From assembly GCA_954871525.1 (NCBI GenBank), contig OX940861.1:40313201-40377200 (forward strand): a DNA stretch of 64,000 nucleotides, in the 5' to 3' direction. Positions 1 to 11,249 of this stretch are shown piece by piece; within the stretch, counting starts at the first letter, position 1; each line of letters opens with the position of its first letter. The position numbers and the translations under genes are program-made. The DNA comes from Parietaria judaica. Lineage: Eukaryota; Streptophyta; Magnoliopsida; Rosales; Urticaceae. Below the pieces are notes generated by a model. The model did not search any database. It was given only the letters and a program-made list of their open reading frames with translations, and had not been told where the DNA came from.

Positions 1-906
1 AACGTCATTCAAGTTGCTTGCTCAAATAAAAGAAGTGGTAGTTATATTATGCATTGTTGATGTTTTTATCACCATCTATTCTTTGTTATGATGTATTGTT
101 GGTCTCAATTCTACCACATTAGATTCATTGAAAATCTAAAGATGAAATCGGATTCCGGCTTTATCTCTAAAAAACAAACAAAATTCATCATAGCTTAAAC
201 CAAGAGTACTGACAAGATTTCAAGAGAGAAATCCCTTGTGAAACATAAGGGGAGGAATCTATTAAGTCTCAATATATTATAGCTTAAAACAGTGCAGTGT
301 AGATGATAACCCGATGCTGACGACCAAAGGAAGCCCAAGGGCGATTCCGTCATTTAAGATTTTATATATCCTTATTTCTTTAACAATTGTATTAGGCTTT
401 ATTTCTGTAATTAAGGACAATTTCAGCAATAAGGCTTTAGTTATGTTAGACATGGGATTGGGGAATTCCAGACCCCGTTACCATAAAAGGGCGCCTACCG
501 GGGAGAGAGGCTACGTTTTTGCTTCGAATCGTTTCGCCGTCAAGAACATCCTTTGGAGAATACATTTCTTGCTCTCCAAGGTTAGACACAACCGTTCATC
601 GTACTAAAGCATCCGGAAATTTCATCGACTAGATGAATTCCCATTGGCTTATTTCCTAGCGCGTTTATCGGTCGAATTATCATATGCCTACTTGGTACAA
701 GATAGAATCTAGTGACATGTGAGAACAATATGGAAATTCTATAATCAAAACTTCAAGCGTATCTATTCGAATGGTTCATCAGGCACAGCTAGTCTCATAT
801 ACTAAGATGATCCAAGAACCCAATTTGCTTAAGCTGAAATCATCAATATAATATTACCCAAAATCATTTATTGAGAGCTCAAATTCGTATAAATGGTGTG
901 GCTTAC
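1..906. other. probable TAF7 intron 1, with one compositionally odd block
   Basis: No coding exon is recognisable here. Most is AT-rich and intron-like on the minus strand. Bases about 440-700 are less AT-rich and of different texture (runs such as ggggaattccagacccc and gcgcctaccggggagag), which hints at foreign DNA such as an organellar or transposon insertion. I could not identify the source. Confidence 0.4.
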
Positions 907-1021
907 CAGTGAAAGAGAGATCCAGTGACTTGTCGTCAGAGGAAGAGGCGGTCTCGTTGAGAAGACTCTCGATACGCTCAGCAACAGAAGGAGGAACCCT
1001 AAGTATGAATTGCTCATCCAT
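907..1021 (-). CDS. TAF7: TAF7, first coding exon (gene continues off the left edge)
   Basis: Reading the minus strand from the ATG at 1021 gives a peptide starting MDEQFILRVPPSVAERI, the characteristic N-terminus of plant TFIID subunit TAF7. This nuclear protein belongs to the general transcription factor TFIID and restrains TAF1 activity in other eukaryotes. The exon is 115 nt (38 codons plus one base) and ends at a clean donor (GTAAG on the minus strand, 902-906). No second exon was recognised in 1-906, so intron 1 probably runs off the window. A longer ORF covering the same bases in another frame is a shadow. A putative hAT MITE begins about 200 bp upstream of the start codon. Identification rests on family recognition of a short exon. 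Confidence 0.8.
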
Positions 1022-1226
1022 CGCCAAAACTGAAACAGTCGAAGAAAATCAATCTTCATAATAAATCCAGAAAGCGAAAGCTCTAGAATCGAGACTGTAG
1101 ATAGAGCCAAAGAGCTCGACCGAAAAATCTCTGGAGATGGAACCCCAGAAGCGTCTCCGAAATGCTTTGAGTTGAGTTTTGACCGGCGCTGGGGAGAGGA
1201 TCGCCGGAAAGTGGCTCGGTGGATGG

Positions 1227-1778
1227 AGGGTTGAAATAATTATCCGCTATCCGCTAATCGCAACCGTACCGTTATGAATTATCTGCATATTTATTCATTT
1301 TTAACTTAATTTGGTTAGGATAACCGCAATCGCTTTTTAAAATTGGATTGGTTAATGATTATATTTTTTTAGTCTAAATCGGATACCCTCTTTAACTGCA
1401 ACCAGTTTTTAAAAATAAATAATATTATAAATATATATAAAAAAAATTATATATCCTTGTGACATGAAAATGTTGAATATGTTTTTGTGGCCTTTTATGT
1501 CATAAAAATATTAGACATGTCAGTAGTATGGTTAAAATTTAGAATATTATATATTATACATGTATGATTATTATTTGTTTACTAACATAATTAATTGGAT
1601 AATATTCACTATCTACTTTAAATTAACAAATTCGATCCGCTAATCGCTAACCGCATTTAAACTGTATAATCGGAAAAAAAAAATTGGTTAATAGATACAA
1701 TTAATTTATATCCACATATGTGGATATGGTTGCCTAACATGCTCATTTTTTATCCTATCATATCCAGTTTCAGCCCTA
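1227..1778. mobile_element. putative hAT-type MITE upstream of TAF7
   Basis: The right end reads TTTCAGCCCTA, the same end seen on the well-supported hAT MITE at 42839-43375. The left end GAGGGTTGAAAT is an imperfect inverted partner. The interior is repetitive (atccgctaatcgc motifs on both sides, partly inverted) and non-coding. No convincing 8-bp target duplication was found, so the exact left border is uncertain. Confidence 0.4.
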
Positions 1779-2689
1779 ATGCGTGTTACTTCTAATGTAA
1801 TTTACTCAACGGAAAATTATTTCTTTTATCACCTTCTTCGTTCTATTTTTATCAGAGAAATGTTTATTTTGATAAAAATACTTTAATTTATTTCAAAAAA
1901 TTATCTATTTTATGAAGATAAAATTAGTAATTTCGGATATTTTTTTAAAATGTACAAAATAAGTAACTTTTTATATATTTTTTAATTTTTTTAATTTTAC
2001 AAAATATATATTTTTTAAATAATTAAATACCCTTTATATATAATCTAAAAACACTATTTCTAATATTTTTTAATCTTTAATTAAAACTTAAAATATTTAT
2101 CCTTATAATTGATAATTATAGTAGAAAATTACAGTTGGTATCGAAATATTTTTATTATACCATCAAAATTATTAATTTATTTTAAAAAATTAATAATATT
2201 ATTTAAAATTGAAATTATATAAAATTATTATTTTATTCATATTATTAATTTTTTAAATATTAATTAACGAGATTTTGTTTAAATTAAATTAGGAATTGCC
2301 TATTTTTTTTTTTAAAAAGAAAATTGAAATAATATACTTGCAGAAAAATATTTATATGTTTGAAAATATAACTTAAATTTTTAATATTGATTAAGTGCAC
2401 AATTTTTTTAATATAAACATTTCGATAAAAATAATTAATTTTTATTATTAATTTTATACAGTGAAGTTTCATGTTGCAGTTTATAATTTGTCCATGTCAC
2501 TAAAAAAATAAAAATTAATGGGTTGATGACTAGATGTACTTGTAAGTTCTCATTTGTTGGGAAATTATTTCAAGATTTTGAAAACTAAGGTCACAAGTGG
2601 AATAGCTTATAAATTTAAGGGCCAAATTCCCAATTAAACACTATTTCCATTTCCAACATTAATTCATACAAAATAAAACAACTCCGCAA
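1779..2689. other. AT-rich intergenic spacer
   Basis: Very AT-rich sequence with many homopolymer runs and no recognisable gene. It separates the divergent TAF7 (minus) and RING-CH (plus) genes. The short ORF at 2284-2472 is low-complexity chance coding. Confidence 0.6.
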
Positions 2690-3246
2690 ATTCAGTGAAT
2701 CTCTCTCTCTCTCTCTACACACACACACCTTGAAGGAACAACCAAACCAGTGCTTGCTCGCATGGCGATCCACACAGATTGCTTCTGACAAAACAGGTAA
2801 TCGTCTTCTTCGTCTTATTCTCTCTTTCTTGTAGGCTATCAGTTTCCTATAATTCGATTGTGCTGTGTTTTTCTTGATTGATTGATTGTCGATCATGGTT
2901 CTGAGATTCATGATTTACAGTACTATATCATCAAAGCTCTCTGATCATTTTAGAAATTGATTAAAATTGAAGCTGTTTATTGGTAGGATTCGTAGCTGTT
3001 GAATTATCTATAATGTATGATTTTCTGGTTCGCCAATTTTTATAATTCTAAACCTAGCTGTGTAATGCTACGTGTATACGTATATTGTATATACTATATG
3101 TTTTGCATATTTGACGCCACTTTTCTTTTTTCTTCTTTCTAAAATCCTATTACAGATTCCTCTGTTTCTATTGAAATGGTTTGTGGGTCCCGTGCCTCTA
3201 GGAATGATCTTCCTGTCCGAAAGTTCCCGACTCGAATTGCTTCGAA
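2690..3246 (+). promoter_or_regulatory. 5' leader of the RING-CH gene: UTR intron and two upstream ORFs
   Basis: A CT/AC microsatellite (2701-2728) opens what looks like a 5' UTR exon. It ends at a donor after 2796 (AAACAG|GTAATC), and the acceptor is at 3155 (TTACAG|ATTC). Two upstream ORFs precede the main start. One covers 2762-2788 (8 codons). The other covers 3176-3256 (26 codons plus stop) and overlaps the main ATG at 3247 in a different frame. Such an overlapping uORF would be expected to depress translation of the main ORF. The UTR intron is inferred from splice signals only. Confidence 0.55.
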
Positions 3247-5259
3247 ATGCAATTAAGTCCAAAGGATAATCTTAAAGATGACGTTTCCGAACGCGAGCCC
3301 ATCTTGTGCCAGCTTCACAGATCCGTAGAATCATCATCGTCGAGTGAGATTACCACTGTGGGGGAGAATGATCACGCTAATACGCGCGGTTTAGATTCGC
3401 AAGATCGTAGAGAAGAGGACGAGAGCTATTTACTTGTGAATGTTGATCAGCCGCAATGCCGTATATGTCTCGATTTTGGAGGTCTCGTAGTTACTTAAAT
3501 TATTTTCTATTTGTTTAGTTGCTATCGCTACTAGAAAGGTGACGCTGATTTATATAATAATGTCTCCTTTTTGCTGTTATTTTCAGGTGAAGACTTAATA
3601 GCTCCTTGTCACTGCAAAGGGACCCAAAAATACATCCATCGATCATGTCTCGACAATTGGAGGTCAACGAAGGTGTGTACTCGGTTTCATCTCTATTTAT
3701 TTCCCGACTAGGAGCGAGATTTCCATGTTGCGTTTCATGTATTCATTTGGAAACTTCTGGATTTTTCAGTATTCCTAAGACGATTATTCATATTCCCTTT
3801 AGGCTCTATAATATAATTCTATTGTTTATTCGTCGTCTCAGGAGGGCCCCGCTTTCTCTCATTGTACAGAATGTAGAGCGGTGTTCTTGTTACGTGCAAA
3901 TGTTCCTCCAGATCGATGGTGGCTAAGATTGAAATTTCAGCTCCTTGTTGCGAGGGACCATGCATTCATTTTCATTCTTGTCCAGCTGGTACAATCATAA
4001 ACTTCATGGCTACTTTTTCTTAATCAGTACGTTAATTAGATCTAATTTTGTAATATATGTTGAGCTTTAGATTTTCTGGTTATAATTTGCACCCAACACT
4101 TTGTGCTAGAAATTGTAAATTTCTGGATTTAAATTTATCTTGAGTTGAGCATTTCAACTGGTCTCTTATGTTTTTTGGTCTTGGGACTTGTTTCAAAAAG
4201 CAAAAAGTTTCTTTTTTTTCTTTTTAATCTACACTTTACTAATTGTGTTATAACAGATTGTGGCATCCTTGGGAGTTCTGGTTTATAAATTCTACGGGGA
4301 GGAACTGAGGGAAATGTTTGGCTATGAAGAACATCCATACGCTTTCTATATCATGGCCGGTACTCTCACTCTTGACCCGCTTCTCGACTCTTTTGCTCTA
4401 TACACGAACACAAAGTATTAAGTAATAAGTATTATGAGGTTCCACCTTAAAATGGGGAGTAACCCTTTACTTTATAATTCTTGTTATTCCCTTTTAGCTT
4501 TTCCAATGGGATCAAATGGTGGCTCTTTTGGCTCATTCATCTTGAGCCTATTCCCATTTTTTATGTTGGTGCTCATTTGAGCTTAATAAGCTTTGATACC
4601 ATGAGCCGAATCCCATTTTTTATGTTAGTGCTCATTTGAGCTTAATAAGCTTTAATACCATGTTAGGTATCACGAGGTTCGACCTTAAAATCAATTGGCA
4701 AACCTTATAAACCTCTTGGAGTGCCTTTATCTTTTCTGCGCAAAATTCTTGATACAAAATAACACATTTACACGATGTCACAAAATAGAGCTTATCCGCA
4801 TGCTTTCGAATATTGAATTACCATGTAAGCATAAGGAACAAGTATAGTTACTGAAAAACTTTAGTTTTGTGTTAAACTTCCATAAAACTATGAAGCAATC
4901 GACTAATAGTTCTTTTGTTGCAGTTTTAGCTATCCTTTTGGTGGGATTGCTTTATGGTTTCTTCATAGCTATTATATGTGGGCAGAGAATCAGTGAACGT
5001 CACTACCACGTCCTTGCCAAACAGGAACTGACAAAGGTAAGGAATCTACGCTACTAGCTTTAACCGACTTGTACACAAAGCCTACCATTAATACGCTCTT
5101 ACAAGAAGCTTATGATTGCTTTCACCTATACGAGTCAAGTTATTTATTTGGGGATTTACAATTCAGGAATATGTTGTTGAAGACCGAGAAACTAATAAGG
5201 ATGTCCCGGAGCTTGACCCGAGTCATGTCAGCGAGCTCAAGATGTTGGGCCTTTATTAG
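3247..5259 (+). CDS. RING-CH (RINGv) membrane E3 ubiquitin ligase, 6 exons
   Basis: Splicing 3247-3481, 3587-3672, 3842-3988, 4257-4359, 4924-5036 and 5167-5259 gives a 258-aa protein with all phases consistent and GT-AG borders. A C4HC3 RING-CH finger starts at CRICLDFGG (about residue 73) and continues through APCHCKG, the H-x2-C of IHRSC and the CTEC pair. It binds zinc and would recruit an E2. Two hydrophobic spans follow: one around FIFILVQLIVASLGVLVY, and one around VLAILLVGLLYGFFIAIICG. This matches the plant MARCH-like RING/FYVE/PHD family, membrane-anchored ubiquitin ligases. The C-terminus ends in MLGLY. The only upstream ATG nearby (3176) is in another frame and stops, so 3247 is chosen as the start. 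Intron 4 contains a TRIM-like remnant, and a foldback MITE lies just past the stop. Confidence 0.9.
4414..4715 (-). mobile_element. TRIM-like mini-retrotransposon remnant in intron 4
   Basis: The block contains two diverged direct copies (about 4545-4610 and 4611-4670) ending in gctttgataccatg and gctttaataccatg. TGATACCA is the reverse complement of the initiator-Met tRNA primer site core TGGTATCA. The flanking phrases (gaggttc.accttaaaat on both sides) look like terminal repeats of a TRIM-class non-autonomous LTR element in minus orientation. Borders are approximate. Confidence 0.5.
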
Positions 5260-5392
5260 TTTCAGTTCAGAAAGGTTTTGATACTTCTGCTATTATCTGG
5301 TATTTTTACCCTAAACTCCGTGTGAAATCTCTACAACAAATTGGAATTAACTTCTTTATTTTAAAAAAAAAAAATTCTATTAATTTTTATTA

Positions 5393-6541
5393 GGGTTAAT
5401 TGCGGCGAAAAGACCCAACCTTTAGTCAAATGTTGTGCTGTGTATACAACCTCTGTAAATGGCGGCAAAAGTACCCAAACTCGGCATTTGGGAGTTGACC
5501 GAGAAAATCTATCTATGTGGCAATCAGCCTTTGCCATGTGGCATGCCACATGGCACTTAGCCGCCACGTGGCATGCCACGTAATATTTACTTTCTAAATA
5601 TTTTTTTAAATTGTTATTTTTTAAACAAAATTATTTTATATTTATATTTTCAATAAAAAATTATTTTTTTCCAATAATAACAAATAATGAATATCTAAAT
5701 TTAAATATTCATTATTGGTTTTATTTTTAAAAAAGTGGGTAGAACGAAATAAAAATCATCGTTCACGGTTCACTTGAACTCTGTTTCTGATCCGATTCAC
5801 GCGTCGAATAAAATTGTTTAATATGTTTAATAATAATAACCAATAAACACATACATATTGTTTACAAAGTCAAGACATAATTAAATACACACCACTTATT
5901 AAAAAAAATAGTAGCCATATTTATATTTAATGAAAAATTATTTTTATTTGTTTGCATGATATTTTTTTTGTGTTTGCATTTTATAATAATAATAATTGTT
6001 TAATATGTTTTTTGATTTATATATTATTCTTTTTTTTAAAAATTGTCGTTAAATAATCATATGATTATTATTGGTTATTATTATTATTAAACATATTAAG
6101 CGATTTTGTTCCACCCGTGAACTGGATCGGAGGCAGAGTTTGAGTGAACCGTGAACGGTGATTTTTTTCTTTATTTATTTCGTTTGACCCACTTTTCTAA
6201 AATGAATAATTATATTTAATGATAAAAACCAATAATGAATATTTAAATTTAAATATTCATTATTGGTTATTATTGAAAAATAATATAAATTTAAATTATT
6301 TAAAAGTTTTTTTAAAAAAATAATATTTTTTAAATTATTTAATAAAATAATAATTGTGTGGCATGCCACGTGGCGGCCAAGTGCCATGTGGCATGCCACG
6401 TGGCAAATGCTAATAGCCACATGGACCAATATTCTCGGTCAACTCCCAAATGTCGAATTTGAGTACTTTTGCCGCCATTTACGGAGGTTGTATACACAGA
6501 GCATTTGACCAAAGGTTGGGTCTTTTTGCCGCAATTAACCC
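5393..6541. mobile_element. Mutator-type foldback MITE with 9-bp target duplication
   Basis: The element starts GGGTTAATTGCGGCGAAAAG and ends in the inverted counterpart ...TTTTTGCCGCAATTAACCC. It is flanked by TTTTTATTA at 5384-5392 and 6542-6550, a perfect 9-bp target duplication typical of Mutator-like elements. The inverted arms extend far beyond the terminal 150 bp: the interior pieces around 5740-5800 and 6110-6190 (gttcacggttcac and its complement) are also inverted, so nearly the whole 1149 bp can fold into one hairpin. The self-complementary motif GGCATGCCACGTGGC recurs in both arms. It lies 130 bp after the RING-CH stop codon, perhaps in its 3' UTR. Confidence 0.88.
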
Positions 6542-6550
6542 TTTTTATTA

Positions 6551-7779
6551 TTGCATGGGCTAGGTTCGTACGAGCATTAGGTTGGTAACTTTAAGACTTG
6601 GGAGGTTCTACCAGGTTGTAGTTTCTTTTGCTGATTGGAATAAAAATTGTTACTTTTTTCCCACACTGAAATATGTTATTTTTTTGTTGGGTGAACATTT
6701 TTCAATCATCTTGTACACCGAGATACAAGCTCAAATACTCAACCATTGATTTGGTCCACTGAATATGTTTTTCATGCATCCATTTTTTTGTTTCTAAGAA
6801 TTCTTTCTTAATTTGATAAAAAAATAAAAATTATTAGACGAAGCTGATTGTATAACTATTACCCTTTGTGTTCTTGTACGCTTGTGGGAATTTTGGTTGG
6901 ACCTTTAATGCAGTATTAACAAGAGCCCTCATTTTTAACCAGGGTCTCATCGGATTTGTGTACTCGCATCACATGATCGCCATTCTATTCGGAGTCGTCG
7001 TTTCCGCTTCGCAGACAAATTTGCACGAGTCGTGCCTTGCCGAAGCCACACTAAGCAGTTTCCCACTCAATTTTTTAAGAGATGTACAAAATCGCGTTAC
7101 AATTGCACAAATTCTCAGGCCTCGGTCATGCTGTTTCTTTTCGATTGTTCGACTTGCCGAAGCCACACTAAGCAGTTTCCCACTCATTTTTTTAAGAGAT
7201 GAATCGCGTTACAATTGCACAAATTCTCAGGCCTCGATCATGCTGTTTCTTTTCGATTGTTCTCGAATATTAATCGCAAGAGAATTGATGAAATAAATTT
7301 GTTGTAAAAGTAGATCATTTGTTTGTAATTTTTTGGTGAGGCTAATTGTATAGCAGATATCCTCAAAAAGGAAGAAAACCCCATGTATTATTTAAATCAG
7401 TGTGATAAAGCTTTTTGTATTTTTCTTATTTTCCCTTGTTTTTGGTCAACAAAAAAGGCCTACCAATTGGTTTGCTCTCTCTTCGTTGAGTGGATTTATG
7501 ACTTGCCATCTTATATTCTTATCTCACTTTGCCATCTTCTCAATAATTATGCATTGTTTTCTTTTCTTTCCTAATCAACTCAAACTCTCAACCACATTAT
7601 AACACGGAATATTAATTAATAACTACTCTATTTTTTTAATAAATTAATGTTATTCAGATAAATATTTAAAATTATTATTAATTTATCGAATAAAATTTAA
7701 TTAGGTTAGTCAAAAGTCGAAACTGTATAAATTAATTAAATATTATCGAAAACTATATTTTAGTGTATATATAATCATA
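6551..7779. other. intergenic region with a tandem duplication
   Basis: No recognised gene. A 142-codon ORF at 6868-7296 (plus) resembles no family I know and is largely made by the 117-bp tandem repeat within it, so I do not call it a gene. The rest is AT-rich. Confidence 0.5.
7036..7262. repeat. two tandem copies of a 117-bp unit
   Basis: The segment beginning cttgccgaagccacac at 7036 repeats at 7153 with a few changes and a short deletion. Both copies continue through acaattgcacaaattctcag and end near tttcgattgttc. Confidence 0.85.
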
Positions 7780-8427
7780 TATAACAGACGCTAGAAGAAG
7801 ATAGAGAAGACTGTATTATTATTGGAATCAAAGCATAAATAGAGGGAAATTCTAATTTACATGAAACAGCACAGAAAAAAGCCAACAGCTTTGCTAATGT
7901 TTTTATATAACCCTCAACCTTGTGCTTTTCTTCCTTTTTTTTCTTCTCACCTAACTTGGTGTAAATAAAATACACAAAAATATATTCATCTGCGAATCAA
8001 ATTATTCGTGCCTAAGCTTGGTTGCATCTGTACAGCTCCCCCCTTTGTGGAAAATACTCTGTTCGCACCATATCTCCCACTTCTTCTTTAGGCTTTTATC
8101 CCTTCCTTCTACATCAAATTTACAAGTCTGGACGGGCCTGCGATTTCGCCCGTGTGACAAACAATCCCATTAGTCAAATCCCGTTTCCTAACATGTGATA
8201 ATTGCGTAGCAGTATCAACCATTTCTATAATCAGTGTTTGTTTGAGCCGACCTGGTCAGATTTCAACCCTTTGAACCTTTAATATAAGAGTGGTATCTTT
8301 GAAATCTTTCCTTACATCATGCATAATGCATATAACTACTTAAAATATTATAAAGTATACATATGCATATAATAAGGATATGGAAAAGAAGACTCACCCC
8401 AGATGCAAATTCCTCAAAAGAACCCGA
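7780..8427 (-). other. probable 3' UTR of the 8428-9464 gene
   Basis: Non-coding. On the minus strand a strong donor GG|GTGAGTC lies at about 8397, shortly after the stop codon of the upstream gene, suggesting a 3' UTR intron. No acceptor can be fixed by eye. AT-rich towards 7780. Confidence 0.4.
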
Positions 8428-9464
8428 TCAGCCCTCTTCCTCCTCCATCTGCGACGTGTTATTGGATTTCGCCTTTTCCTCTACCGACTCTATCTGATGC
8501 AGAGACGCACCTGAAATGAAAGACATAAGTAAGAGTTATTGCAAATCTCAAGAACAGAGAGCACAAAGCTTAAAGGGAATAGGCTTAGATGTCAATACAT
8601 ATATAACTTCACAAGAAGAAATCATAGGGCTGTCTGTGGCTGTCTATACCAGCAACATTGTTATTCGAAGCTTAAATCGCACATAATATCCAAGTTATAG
8701 CCGATCGAGAATTCATTCAACAGAGGAAACTATCTAACCATTTTGCCGAGCTTACGTAGCCCGAACCCATAGATTTATAAGCATATAACATATTGATGAA
8801 TCAAAAGGAAACATTAACAAACATCTACAATCACACCAATGGAGACACCATTCATAACAAGAAGCATTTCACTATTCTCAGCCTCTAAAGATCCCAACTT
8901 TGAAAACTGATTCGAAAAAAAAAAAATCCCCAAATTACAATAACTACATTCTCTCGTATTCAGTGATAATCGGATAACCTTATCCAACGCAGTAACGAAT
9001 TCGGGAAAGAAAATTGACCTAGATCAGAGAAAGTGAATCGCACGAAGAAATCAATCAGATTATGGTGGGGGAAAACCTTCGACGAAATACTCAGACGACG
9101 GCCAGCCGCGGACGGTGGTGGTGGACATGGACTCCTCCTGAGAGAGCGGGTTCGCGAGCTTCTCGACGAGCTGGTTGAGGCCGTAGTTGCGGGAGCGAGG
9201 CGGCGGGACCCAGTACGACGAGCCGGGGATGAACGGGAGCCAGTCCGGCTGAGATCGCCGCACGATGATGCGGTGGATCGCGTCCTCGAGCTTCGTCAGC
9301 AGAGGATCCACGGCGGTGGCGGCGGAAGAGGACGCCTCGCCGGCGAGATCGCCGGAGAAGTCCGGGAGATTGGATTGGGCGCGGAGCGAGGACGCCATTG
9401 TGGGGCGGGCCTTGAGCGAGAGACCTCGGGTTAGGGTGAGGGTTTGGGAAATCGATCTCGCCAT
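8428..9464 (-). CDS. conserved plant protein of unknown function, mitochondrial-type N-terminus, 2 exons
   Basis: Exon 1 runs from 9464 to 9077 and exon 2 from 8510 to 8428 on the minus strand. Borders are GAAG|GTTTTC and TTTCAG|GTGCG; together they encode 156 aa. The N-terminus (MARSISQTLTLTRGLSLKAR) is rich in R, S, T and L and lacks acidic residues, as expected of a mitochondrial presequence. The core has the motif LPFIPGSSYWVPPPRS followed by LVEKLANPLSQEE and VRGWPSSEYFVEG, and the tail is acidic (MEEEEG). I recognise this as a conserved land-plant family without an assigned function. Complex I-associated roles are possible but cannot be supported here. A longer minus-strand ORF from 9612 overlaps in another frame and is a shadow. 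Confidence 0.75.
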
Positions 9465-10001
9465 TTTCGTTGCAGAGAGAGAAAGTTTGGATATGCTGTT
9501 TATGATTGTGGGGGAAATGATTTGGATTTATAGAAGACGAAGACGAGGACATTTTGGTCACACCGTCTATTTCTCTTTGTAGATAATCTGGAACCGTCTT
9601 AATTTTCTCCAAATTATGACGTCATTTTCTTGTTCCGAAAAAAATAATTTAAGGTATTTGTGCCTTTGTGGTATAAGTTCCTAAATATTTGGTTCCTCCA
9701 AGGATTTCTTGGGGGTAATTCTAACCGTTTTTCGTAGTTAATCGACTTGATTGATTAAAAAGATTTTATATTTGTATTTTGATAGAGCTAGTTCTTTTTT
9801 TTTTTTTTTAATTGAATAGTATAAAAGTGGAAAGAAGTAGGGTGATTAGCGGTGAAAAAGTACTTAAATTATTTAAAAATAAAGTGGCATAGAGTTAATT
9901 TAAAAAACTATGAAAACAGTATTTAAGTTTATCTTTTTTAGCAGCTCGTTAGACCTCGATCACTTTTTTGCTTATTTTTTTTACTATTTTCGTCAGCGAT
10001 G
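9465..10001. other. promoter side of the 8428-9464 gene and AT-rich spacer
   Basis: The bases next to 9464 are purine-rich leader sequence. Beyond about 9640 the DNA is AT-rich with long T runs and no gene, up to the target duplication of the Tat element. Confidence 0.5.
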
Positions 10002-10006
10002 ACGTC

Positions 10007-10670
10007 TGTTGATGTGAATAATCACGACCAACTGTCACAAAGTGATAGCACTCTGTTTATGATGAATAGGGCGGTGGATCTCAATTATCCGAGATGAAAC
10101 CCACTTCGGTAAATAAAATTACGAGATGACAATTATGTAAAGAGTCGATCGATAATAGGGAATTTGTATATTTGATTGATAGTAAAGTGAATACAGAGTA
10201 AAAAGCTAGTGTAGAATGTAGAACAAGGTGATTGTCCCTAAAGTCACTTCGTTGGCCTTATTTATAACCTGAATTACAACGTCTATTTCCTATAATCTTG
10301 CAACGGCTAGTAGACTAGGCTGATTCTCTCCTTTTTTCGTCTTGGCCACCACGTGTAAAGTCTTGACGACGTGGTACTTGGTCTCTTTCCACGTGGAAGA
10401 CTCTGGATATGGTCAATAAAGGGGAAAACGCCTGATATCCCGGGCTGCTTGGTCTTCGGGAAGGCTACTTGGACCTCGTGGGCTTGGTCTTCGGGAAGAC
10501 TTGGCTTCGAAGTAGATTCTTGATGGACCGAACGTGCTAGGTTGTTTATTGGGCCTGCTGGTTAGTTGATAGGCCCAACTTTCTTTAGATCTTACGTCGT
10601 TTTACGTCGTCGGGTGTAACTTCATCTTTTCGATGTCGTTTTTCGGAGAGGGTGAAATCCTGCATCATCA
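10007..10670 (-). repeat. 3' LTR of the Tat element
   Basis: In element orientation it starts TGATGATGCAGG and ends CACATCAACA. It differs from the other LTR near the ccacgtgga(a/g)gact motif and near gtgaaatc(c/a)tgcatc. It contains a TATAAATA box on the minus strand. Confidence 0.95.
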
Positions 10671-11249
10671 ATGAGCCCCCCAGTTCATTAAGTGATTGTC
10701 ACTTGGTGAACTATTATGTCGTTGAGGAAAAATTTCACGTCCCTTTGAGAATTTAATTTTCCTCGAATAATTTTGGCATTATCCTTTGAAAAAATTCTGA
10801 TGAGGCGCGTTAAGGAATTTGGCGGGTGATTCAAATTGTTTGCAATTTTGAAATTTTGTCCATATCCGAGTTGTAACTGATTCGGTTTGATCTTGAATCA
10901 TTCTCTGTGCATGGGGAGGACACGTGGGAATGTGTGATTGGCTTTGCGTGTGTCAAAGCTTGCTTCAATCCTTCGCAGTGAGAGAGGTCCAATCGAATCA
11001 GAGATTAGACAACGGTCAAAAAGGTCTTTGTAAATTCCAGCTGCCACAAATATTTCGGACGTGATGGGGTCATTAAAAACCCACTAATTCGTCAGTTATT
11101 TCCATCATTTGCAGCGTTGGAGATCGTGTGCTGAGAAGGAGGTCGTGGTTTAAACAGGTGAGGGTTTTATAAATTCATGTTCCTCCTTTGTTTCCACTTG
11201 TTTTCCTTTCGTATTTTCCCTTCTCTTTCTTCTCTCAAACCACGAAGAA

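Noticed and set aside
6868..7296. 142-codon plus-strand ORF
   Set aside because: Mostly composed of a 117-bp tandem duplication that is also open on the other strand; no family similarity.
9091..9612. Long ORFs on both strands over the 8428-9464 gene
   Set aside because: They are in other frames of GC-rich coding DNA and cross the first-exon donor; only the 9060-9464 frame matches a known protein family.
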